NCBI RefSeq assembly: GCF_047948215.1
Contig: NC_134456.1
Span: forward strand, 11,991,730 to 12,055,729
Reading direction: 5' to 3'
Length of the DNA: 64,000 nucleotides
Source of the DNA: Lycorma delicatula
Taxonomy: Eukaryota; Arthropoda; Insecta; Hemiptera; Fulgoridae
Shown one piece after another: positions 36,525 to 44,793 of the stretch. The number at the start of each line of letters is the position of its first letter. The stretch's first letter is position 1. Made by a program: the position numbers and the translations under genes. A model generated the notes under the pieces. That model worked only from the letters and a program-made list of their open reading frames with translations, searched no databases and had not been told where the DNA came from.

Positions 36525-37668
36525 GAACGAAAACGGTCCGGCCGGTCAGCAATATTAAATGATATTCATTTAAACGTGTCTTTGCATACTTTTAACGATC
36601 ATCTCAAAAGTCAATAAGAAGGTTATGAAAGCAGATTGAAATGGCAATAGAAGGATTCGTAAAACCATAACGAAATCTAAATTACGTCTGTCTCGTATTC
36701 ATGTCGTCTAGAAATTGCAAGAATCAGATTACAAAAAAAAGATTCAATTATTGACAATCATTTGTGAAATTTTTCTCGGAAATATTCGGATTTCGGATAA
36801 AATTTTCTTCGGTGACGAAACATTTTTTTTATCAAGATATTATATAAACAACCAGAAAGAAAGACCAATACTGGATTGAAGAAAACCCTCACGTTTTCCA
36901 GAAACTACATTACATTCAGAAAATATCGCAGGAGTGTGATGTTCAGTTTTTTGGAAGTGAATAGTAGGCTCAATATTTCTCATGAAATCAGTACAACCTG
37001 ACCTCTACCAGCAGATTATAACCGACTTAATAGAGCTGTTAGAAGATGAACGCGTTTGCTAGTTCCAAATAACATAATCTTTCTGTTGCATGAGTTCTAG
37101 CTTACGTGAGCTACAACTTCAAGTAGTTCAGCTACACGTAGTTCTTAGACCATAGGGAAAAGATATTTCCTGTGGTCTATGACCATCTACATCGCCAGAT
37201 TTATCTCCAGCTGATTTTATCATTTGAGGATATTTAAAAGAAAAAGAGTTGCGAAATAATTCTCGAACACTAGATCGACTAGAACGAAATGCTGTAGCAG
37301 TAACATCCCATATCAGCACTGCAGCCATTAAAAAATGGGTGATCACATGAAAATGCCTATGGATGACTGCATAGTTGCAAATGAATGATTTTTGAACATT
37401 CATTATAACAAAATTCCTATAACTTTTGAAATTATTTATTGTTTACTTCTTAAAATTTAATAAAGTTTTTTTTTTTCATATATTGGTTTCCACGTCCGTT
37501 TTTTTCTATAGAAGTTAAGTAACTTTACTATATGCCGCATGAAATTATACTGTACGCGATTAAGAAGTTAACTAGAAACTACTTACCTCAACCCATTTGT
37601 ACTTGAACTAAGACTGAAAAAGATTGATAATTTAACAAATGATTATGCCATTTTTGGAAAAGATTTTA

Positions 37669-37682
37669 GTCATGTCTGGTCA
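37669..37682. repeat. 14-bp direct repeat (left) flanking a GC-richer insertion
   Basis: GTCATGTCTGGTCA, repeated exactly at 38193-38206. Confidence 0.9.
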
Positions 37683-38192
37683 TCCCAACCCCCGTAGGGG
37701 GAAGACACCCCCTTTTGACGTTACCGGTCGCCACACCACCCCTTCCGTTTTAAACCCTGAGGGGCTTTACCGGAGGTCGTTTTTAGACTCTCTAACTGAT
37801 TACATGTCACAGTCGTTAGCCAGGTCGGAATGCCACCGATGTAAATGCCTCGGCAGACATTTGCATCAGTAAAATACATATCAAATTTTCTCTTCACGTA
37901 GACCTCAACTGGACATCTTATCATCCAACCTAACATGAATCCCTTAAACTAACTGACCGAAACCGCGAAAGCGCAAGCCCCGCGCCTAGTACAGATTTGA
38001 CAGCATCGTTCGTGACTGTTGATGCCTCAGAAAACGAACGAGTTTAAAGTTAAATCAGTGCTACACTCATATCAACCAAAATTATGTCTTACGCAACATA
38101 GAAATTCAGACCTACACACAAATAAGTCGCAACCTCATTCCGGTCTGCGCAGGAGCCGGGAACAAACTCGCACCACCACCCGGTCCCATCAT
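37683..38192. mobile_element. Unclassified GC-richer insertion with 14-bp TSD
   Basis: A 510-bp segment, clearly less AT-rich than its flanks, bracketed by a 14-bp direct repeat. It starts with a CCCCCGTAGGGGG hairpin. Open frames 37639-37872 (+) and 37721-37936 (-) cross it without a recognisable domain. No poly(A), A/B boxes or terminal inverted repeats were seen. A target duplication of 14 bp suggests retroposition of a fragment, perhaps a LINE UTR or a processed transcript. Confidence 0.7.
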
Positions 38193-38206
38193 GTCATGTC
38201 TGGTCA
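38193..38206. repeat. 14-bp direct repeat (right)
   Basis: Second GTCATGTCTGGTCA. Confidence 0.9.
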
Positions 38207-38282
38207 CCTATAACTTTTACAATTTCAGCACTTATATATATATATAATAAGCATTCTGCCCAAAAGCAGATTTTCACATGGC

Positions 38283-38575
38283 CGCCCTCCATTCTGCTTG
38301 ATTCTGTGTCATCCGTTTCATTTTATAGTAACTTTCTTCCCTCTTTATATTGTCTAACATCTTCATTCGTCTCCGACCTCTTGCTTTCCTGCTCGTTACA
38401 AATCCTTCCAATGCCATCACCAACAGGCAGTCACGTTTCAGTCAATTACCCAACCAGCTACATTTTCTTCTTTTTATTATTTCAATAATCGACCTCTCTT
38501 CTCCCACTCTACGAAGCACGTCCTTATTCCGAACTCTTTCCATCCAGCAGATGTTTCCCATCCTCCTCCAAACCC

Positions 38576-38578
<3 letters not shown>
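38283..38578 (-). pseudogene. LINE reverse transcriptase C-terminal relic
   Basis: Read leftwards in one frame: VWRRMGNICWMERVRNKDVL, RRVGEERSIIEIIKRRKCSW, LGN, a TGA stop, then LKRDCLLVMALEGFV, RGRRRMKMLDNIKREE and NQAEWRAAM with a terminal stop. The layout (R-M-L, VRN-VLRRVGEERS, W-GH-LRRDCLL, GRRR, LD-IK) is the C-terminal region of an RTE/CR1-type LINE, related to but distinct from the four RTE-like copies. One internal stop. It ends against a TA microsatellite on its 5' side. Confidence 0.8.

Positions 38579-38581
<3 letters not shown>

Positions 38582-38623
<42 letters not shown>
38582..38623. repeat. (TA)n microsatellite, about 21 units
   Basis: Uninterrupted TA run; open frames with repeated YI residues crossing it are artefacts. 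Confidence 0.95.
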
Positions 38624-38628
<5 letters not shown>

Positions 38629-38659
38629 CATGTTTATAAACGTAAAAATGCTTCATAAT

Positions 38660-39445
38660 TAGTATTAACATGCTAACTTTTATATTTTAAGAAATTTTCA
38701 AACGAAAGATTATAAAACTACTTAGAGGCTTGTAAAACAAACCGGAAAACAACCGACTGGAAGGTATATTCTAATTTTCTCACAGAAAAATTGAAATATT
38801 TTTATAATGTAAAAAACGTCTATATCCAGCTTGTTTACAAAGGCGAGAAGAAAAATATACATAGACCTGAAAAATCATTAATAACATCTCTGTTTATAGT
38901 TTTAAACTGAAATAGATAATTTCATTCTTTTTCCAATATACTGGAACATAAGGAAAACACATCCCTAGTTATTCAACAATTTTATTTAAACTAGTTCAAA
39001 TATCTGAACTTCTATACGGCCGCACGAGACTCAGATCACAACTGGGTATTTATTTTTTAACGAGTATCTAGTGTTTACGCAAAGGGAAATCAGCTTTCAA
39101 GCAGGTAAAGCAGGATCATTTTTTTTTTAATGCTACCTACACTAAGTGGAATATACGACCTTTACTCTCCAATATATATTTTTTTTCGAACATAAAAATA
39201 TATTTATATATGGTTTTATTATTTATATTTTACGTTACAAAAATATAAACTATACCAGACAATTATATACAAGTATATATATTTGCATTAATAGTGCAAA
39301 AAAATTATAATATTTTTCATGATATTCAATAGTATGGTATCAAAGAAAAGAAAATCGTTTGATTCAATTAATAGAGGATGTCATACAAAAAAAATTCAGA
39401 ATAATGCAAAAAAAAAAAATTGTAATGTCTCCAGTAAATTTACAT
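38660..39445. other. AT-rich spacer, nothing recognised
   Basis: No feature supported. Confidence 0.55.
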
Positions 39446-40158
39446 TTTTTTTTTGTCCTCAGTCATTTGATTGGTTTGATGCAGCTCTCCAAGATTCCCT
39501 ATCTAGTGCTAGTCGTTTCATTTCAGTATACCCTCTACATCCTACATCCCTAACAATTTGTTTTACATATTCCAAACGTGGCCTGCCTACACAATTTTTT
39601 CCTTTTACCTGTCCTTCCAATATTAAAGCGACTATTCCAGGATGCCTTAATATGTGCCCTATAAGTCTGTCTCTTCTTTTAACTATATTTTTCCTAATGC
39701 TTCTTTCTTCATCTATATGCCGCAATACCTCTTCATTTGTCGCTTTATCCACCCATCTGATTTTTAACATTCTCCTATAGAACCGCATTTCAAAAGCTTC
39801 TAATCTTCTCTTCTCAGATACTCCGATCGTCCAAGTTTCGCTTCCATATAAAGCGACACTCCAAACATACACTTTCAAAAATCTTTTCCTGACATTTAAA
39901 TTAATTTTTGATGTAAACAAATTATATTTCTTACTGAAGGCTCGTTTCGCTTGTGCTATTCGGCATTTTATATCGCTCCTGCTTCGTCCATCTTTAGTAA
40001 TTCTACTTCCCAAATAACAAAATTCTTCTACCTCCATAATCTTTTCTCCTCCTATTTTCACATTCAGCGTTCCATCTTTGTTATTTCTACTAAATTTCAT
40101 TACTTTTGTTTTGTTCTTGTTTACTTTCATGCGATAGTTCTTGCGTAGTACTTCATCT
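39446..40158 (-). mobile_element. RTE-like LINE, copy 4 (5' truncated)
   Basis: Same family, orientation and 3' end as the other three (poly(A) side at 39446-39454). Follows the family sequence to CATCTATG at about 40158, then diverges into a small inverted duplication and a SINE-A. No clean TSD was found, probably because of the rearranged 5' junction. Confidence 0.9.
39459..40158 (-). CDS. RTE-like RT C-terminal region, open frame
   Basis: About 230 codons open from the truncation: VLRKNYRMKVNKNKTKVMKF, KIGGEKIMEVEEFCYLGSR, AKRAFSKKYNLFTSKI, LYGSETWTIG, RRMLKIRWVDKATNEEV, VKRRDRLIGHILRHPG, ending RAASNQSND with stop at 39459-39461. Lacks palm and endonuclease, so inactive alone; substitutions are few relative to copy 3. 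Confidence 0.88.
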
Positions 40159-40182
40159 ATGAAGTCCTACGTATCTATGAAG
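40148..40182. repeat. Inverted duplication at the LINE 5' junction
   Basis: CGTAGTACTTCAT is followed after two bases by its near-perfect inverse ATGAAGTCCTACG, and then ATGAAGTCC is repeated directly. Lies exactly where LINE copy 4 ends and SINE-A begins. Confidence 0.8.
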
Positions 40183-40340
40183 TCCATGGAGCGAGTGATA
40201 GCGTCTCGGCCTTTTTCCGGAGGTCCCCCGATTTCAAATCCCAGTAAGGCATGGCATTTTCACACACAGGCTACAAATCATTCATCTCTATCATTCATCT
40301 AACGGTGGTTCCGGAGGTTGAACAAAAAAATAAAGAAAAT
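40181..40340 (+). repeat. SINE-A copy
   Basis: Head GAGCGAGTGATAGCGTC (A-box-like), B-box-like GATTTCAAATCCCAG, body GGCATTTTCACACA and CATTCATCTAACGGTGGTTC, tail CGGAGGTTGAACAAAAAAAT. Plus strand, head to head with LINE copy 4. Confidence 0.82.
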
Positions 40341-41499
40341 ATATTTAAAGTTACGATATTAATATTAGTCCTTTTTCGAACATTAAATTTGAAATAAGTA
40401 TTTTTAAAAAAAGTGCGAGTAACTTGATAATTTTTTTTTTTTTAATTTAAGAAATAATATGTACTTATGTACTAGTGAGTGCATAAGTTGATTAGATAAT
40501 CGTTTACTAAAAAAAAAAATTATTAATATCTAATTTTTTTTATGAAAACTAACTACTAATTTAATGGATCTTACGGTCAAGTAACATCGAACAAACAATA
40601 AAATAGAATTATACCCACAAAAATGTAATTAAAATATGATCGGTACTGAAGGATAAAGCCACAAAATTTATAAATTAGAAATTTTTTTATTAAGAAGAAT
40701 TGCAATACCAATTTCCAACTCTTTGCTTTGTTATTGCATCATATTTCATAAAAAAAAAAACAATCAAAACGGACAAAATTATGTTAACCAACACAATAAA
40801 AACGGAATGAAATGAAAAATTCCTGTTTATCAACTGTAGGATTACTACTGATTAATCAGGTAATAGGTATGTTCTATTTTATTCTCGATTGTTCTAGTTT
40901 TTCTCTTGTTCTAGTTTATTTTCTATTTTCCGTGGCTAGTTAGCCACGGAAAAAAAGCAGTATTAAGACTATCTCTTAAGATGAGATAATTTAAATTTGA
41001 AAAATTTTAATTATCTCCTGATCAGTTACCTAAATTTAGAAACAAGTATTCGATCTGAAATGGAATTCTAGATTGACAAATATATGCCGGTAAGAAATTT
41101 CTCCGCAGACAAAATTTACAAATTTATCCGAGTACCAAAAAATTCTTCTGCTTGTAAGTTGATTGAAATTTGTTACTCTTCACTTTTCCTCATCAAACAT
41201 TTTGAAAGAAATGGAGATATTTCATTTCGTAGACCAATATAATATATCTATTGATCATGCTTCACTTCTATCAGTACTATTAATGAGTATTTCATATAAG
41301 TAAACAAAATTTTCAATGCAATTTATATAAGTATTGAAGGCCAAAATAATCAAATATAATTGTAAATAAAATAAAATGTTGATATCCCATTTTTGAAATA
41401 GTAAATGTTTGTTATTACTATTATTATTAAAAAAGATTATTTATTACTTTTAATAGTTATTACTAGCCGGTCGGGATTCACTTCGCTCGCCTGAACATC
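40341..41499. other. AT-rich spacer with one hairpin
   Basis: Only the hairpin at 40926-40953 stands out. From about 41440 the sequence belongs to an interspersed repeat that continues on the other side of the SINE-B at 41500-41793 (TTCACTTCGCTCGCC … AGATTGGTCGATTGGTTGTC to about 42200). Confidence 0.5.
40926..40953. repeat. Perfect hairpin, 13-bp stem
   Basis: TTTTCCGTGGCTA and its exact complement separated by GT, followed by more A. No gene nearby, so no function is assigned. Confidence 0.85.
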
Positions 41500-41793
41500 T
41501 TTTTTTCTTTTTTATCCTGTTTAGCCACCGGTGATCATTGTAAGGTATTACATCAGAGGATGAATGAGGATGACCTGTATGAATATAAATAAAGTGTAGT
41601 CTTTTCAGTCTCAGGTCGAACGTTCCTGATATGTGTGGTTACCCAACCACCAAAGAACATCGGTATCCGCGATCTAGTATTCAAATCCGTACAAAAGTAA
41701 CTGCCATTACTGGGATTTGTACGTTGGAACTCTCGACTTCAAAATCAGCTGATTTGTGAAGACGCGTTCACCGCTAGACCAACCCGGTGGGTT
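41500..41793 (-). repeat. SINE-B copy, full head
   Basis: Minus-strand copy from the CTTTTTTATCCTGTTTAGCC tail complement to the complement of the head (CCGCTAGACCAACCCGGTGG). Flanks CGCCTGAACATCT and CGCTAGAACGTCT look like a decayed TSD. Confidence 0.85.
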
Positions 41794-42350
41794 GCGCTAG
41801 AACGTCTAGCCCGATAATTCCGCAACCTGGATCTCCGAATTATTTGATACCCTCATAGTAAATATAATAATAATTATTTAGGTTTTATATAAACCTGAAA
41901 AAGAAACTAAATTACAAAATACAGAATAGTACTAACCATGGTAACTAAAGTACGCAGAACTTTGACGAAGAAGACTCCACTACCTATTTCTGTTGTTATG
42001 ATGAAAGAAATATAATAATGAAATAAAATAATTTTTTTTTCTTTAATGAATATTTTTAATTCAAAACTTCACCCCTAAAGCACCTCAATCTATGGCTTAA
42101 AACCTTTCCTGGGATTACATGAATGTATCCTTAAAATTTTAAAGAGATTGGTCGATTGGTTGTCGCATGATGCTCTTGCGAACAAACAAATGAACGAATG
42201 AAAAAACAAACTTTCGAAATTGTAAATGTAATATTGTTTAAAAAAAATGATTAGTACGGCTACTCGTAGCAGCGGCTTATTTTATTATTGGTTTAATTTG
42301 TTTTAGTATTAATACAACTTTAACATAGATAAAATTCTACGCGTAAAATG

Positions 42351-42820
42351 AATATAAATAAAACATTTTTAACAAAATGATATTGATATCCAAAAAGGTA
42401 AGTCACTACATTTCTGTTATTTAAATCTGTTATTAATTTAGAATTTTATTTTTAAAAATACATGTTAAATATATATAAGACAATAAATATACAATAATAG
42501 ATAATAAACAATGTTTAAGCGTTCCATATAAGCAAAAAATAAAAATCTTTTTTACAAAACACTTACCGGCCCGATTTCATTTATACAAAATCGGGCAGGT
42601 ACGAGTTTTGTAACAACTTTTTCTATTTTTACTTATTATATGGATTACTTAAACATTGTTTATTATGTATTATTGTATATCTATTGTCTATTACATACTA
42701 TATTTAACATGTATTTTTTTTAAACAAAATTCTAAAATAATAACAGATTTTGATGATAAAAATATAGTGTCTTACCTTTATTGATATCGCTATCATTTTT
42801 TTTAAAAACAGTTTTATTTA
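42351..42820. repeat. Large foldback element, arms about 227 bp
   Basis: 42351-42577 is the imperfect reverse complement of 42587-42820 over its whole length. Shared blocks include ATACATGTTAAATATA, AATAAACAATGTTTAAG, CCATATAA and the central CCCGATTT/AAATCGGG; the loop is only CATTTATAC (42578-42586). No coding. A foldback or long-TIR MITE is the best label. The SINE-B at 42826 sits in its right edge. Confidence 0.85.
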
Positions 42821-42825
42821 TATTA
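42811..42825. repeat. Target-site duplication of SINE-B (left)
   Basis: GTTTTATTTATATTA, repeated exactly at 43134-43148. Confidence 0.95.
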
Positions 42826-43133
42826 ACCCACCGGGTTGGTCTAGTGGTTAACGCGTCTTCCCAAATCAGCTGATTTGGAAGTCGAGAGTTACAGCGTTCA
42901 AGTCCTAGTAAAGCCAGTTATTTTTACACGGATTTGAATACTATATCGTGGATACCGGTGTTCTTTGGCGGTTGGGTTTTCAATTAACCACACATCTCAG
43001 GAACGGTCGAACTGAGAATGTACAAGACTACACTTCATTTACACTCATACATAACATCCTCATTTATCCTCTGAAGAATTATATAAACGGTAGTTACCGG
43101 AGGCTAAACAGGAAAAAGAAAGAAAGAAAGAAA
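42826..43133 (+). repeat. SINE-B, best-preserved copy, 15-bp TSD
   Basis: A 308-bp tRNA-derived SINE. Head CCACCGGGTTGGTCTAGTGG with A-box-like GGTCTAGTGGTTAACGC, B-box-like GCGTTCAAGTCCTAG, central GATACCGGTGTTCTTTGG and CAATTAACCACACATCTCAG, tail CCGGAGGCTAAACAGG then a (GAAA)n run. The perfect 15-bp TSD proves retroposition. An 80-codon frame at 42948-43190 is incidental. Confidence 0.93.
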
Positions 43134-43148
43134 GTTTTATTTATATTA
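43134..43148. repeat. Target-site duplication of SINE-B (right)
   Basis: Second GTTTTATTTATATTA. Confidence 0.95.
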
Positions 43149-43872
43149 CAGAAATTTTTGTTTTTTGAATTGAAGAATATATATCTGTGATATATACTGC
43201 ACGGTTTACAATTTCATGGTCATTTTTTTGGATATCACTGCGTTTTGTTAGTTATTCTTTTACTTTTTTTTATGAATTACTGATAGTTGTTATTATATGG
43301 ATTTATTATTAAAATTTATTGCCTTTTTAGAGAAAATAAATACTATTTTTTTTAACTTCTCGGCGAGTTTATTTTGTTGATCGTCTTATCATTCACTTCA
43401 TACCATATTTTTCCTTTTTAATAAATCTAGTATGACCTTAAAGAATGAAAGATCCGTGATGTAATATTGCATTTATTACTTTGTAAGTGTTACCCTCGAT
43501 TATTATCGTATCCTTCGACACACTTTTCGTATTATTATTAAATGAACCTTTTTTTATTTTTCCTTCAATAGTTCTAATTGTAGAATAAAAATTTTGCCAA
43601 ACGAATTTATTTCTGTTTTGTTGCAACAAATCTTTACTGCCACATTTGCAACACTTTCCTATTGTTCGTGTTTTTTGTGTTTTGTTAGCAGCTATAATCT
43701 CTTTTAAACTAATACTTTTATTTTTTTTAAATGAACTGATGGGAGTTAAAATAATTGTTTCATCTTCAGTACTTTCATTTACATAAGAGCATTTAAAACA
43801 AGCTGTACTATATTTTCATTTAGATTTTATTATTTCAAGTACATTATCAAGTCTTTGTACGCTACCTATTAC
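43149..43872. other. AT-rich spacer, nothing firm
   Basis: A minus-strand 63-codon frame at 43438-43629 reads like low-complexity peptide (NNNTKSVSKDTI). No domain is recognised and it is not called as a gene. Confidence 0.5.
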
Positions 43873-43881
43873 TATCAAGTA

Positions 43882-44186
43882 ACCCGGTGGGTTGGTCAAG
43901 TGGTGAACGCGTCTTCTCAAATCAGCTAACTTGGAAGTCGAGGGTTCCACCGTTCAAATCCTAGTAAAGGCAATTTACTTTTATACGTATTTCAATACTA
44001 GACCGTGGTTACCGGTGTTCTTTAGTGGTTGGGTTTCAATTAATCATACATCTCAGGAATGGTCAAACTGAGACTGTGCAAGACTACATACACTTCATTT
44101 ATATTCATACATATCATCCATATTCATCCTCTGAAGTAATACCTGAACGGTAATTCCCGGATGCTAAACAGGAAAAAGAAATAAAG
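43882..44186 (+). repeat. SINE-B copy with short TSD
   Basis: Complete head (CCCGGTGGGTTGGTCAAGTGG), B box GTTCAAATCCTAGTAAAGG and tail ATGCTAAACAGGAAAAAG. Flanked by TATCAAGTA at 43873-43881 and 44190-44198, about 12 bp if one mismatch is allowed. Confidence 0.9.
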
Positions 44187-44514
44187 TATTATCAAGTACT
44201 GCTACCTAGCGGCGCGATTCGTAAACCCATCTTTTTGAGGAAAAAGTGACATATTCAAGTTCTGTGGTTCATCAAATGGAAGAAAAAAACGTTGTCTAAC
44301 AAAATTCAAGGTGTTTTTTGAAAGTATTGTTATTAAAAATCTAATTGAACTGAAAAATAATGTTTTCAAGCTCTTTTTTTACATTTTTTTCCCCGTTTTT
44401 ATTTCACTTTTAGGTTAGGTCATGTTTAGAACTGTAAACGTAGTTCATTGAGTTTGCCGTGCCGTCCGCTTCTGCGGACAACCGGCGAAATTCTAACGAA
44501 CTTCTTGATATGAC

Positions 44515-44793
44515 GTGTATAAATAACATTTTGTAAAATAATATCAATGTAATTCAGTAAACCACATAAAGCTTACGTTAAGTTTTCATGTAATTTAATG
44601 TAAATAACGATTATATTTCACTGATATTATATTATATAAATAATAGTTGATACTTCTAACTGAAATATAATCATTAGTTACTAGTGATTCCATTAAATTA
44701 TCTGATAACTTAACATAAGCTTTATTGTTTTACTGAAATGTTCAACCTACTTAGTTATCATTGGTATTATTTTACAAAATGTAATTTATACAC
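44515..44793. repeat. Foldback/MITE-like element, 279 bp
   Basis: Outer ends GTGTATAAATAACATTTTGT (left) and the inverted GTGTATAAATTACATTTTGT (right) differ at one base over 20. The inner arms continue to pair (AAAGCTTACGTTAAGTT with AAAGCTTATGTTAAGTT inverted), leaving about 30 bases at the centre. No coding. Target duplication not obvious. Confidence 0.85.

Larger units (their letters stand above)
35742..37405 (+). pseudogene. Tc1/mariner-type transposase pseudogene, split by a hAT-like element
   Basis: Two parts: 35742-35939 and 36525-37405. Part 1 starts at an ATG, reads FIVERYF, then a stop, FKCQEEYDIAF, another stop, and NKLTILHIIACFTRADSL, matching the N-terminal helix-turn-helix region of the transposase at 53068 (FIVESYF… LRLVAKFRETGSV). 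Part 2 resumes in the same frame with DERKRSGRSAILND and later, in shifting frames, gives a KKRFNY-like block, FFGDETFF (first catalytic Asp region), ENPHVFQKLHYIQK, and TSPDLSPADFII then GYLKEKEL with TGA where Trp is expected. Length without the insert is about 1.05 kb, close to the 344 codons of the 53068 copy. Many stops and frameshifts; an old dead copy. Confidence 0.85.

Noticed and set aside
38350..38671. Frames with runs of YIYIYI on both strands
   Set aside because: Translation of a (TA)n microsatellite; the real coding relic here is the minus-strand LINE tail at 38283-38578.
44440..44514. GC-rich block with GTCCGC/GCGGAC hairpin as part of the foldback at 44515
   Set aside because: It has no inverted partner beyond 44793, so it lies outside the foldback; nothing else supports an element.
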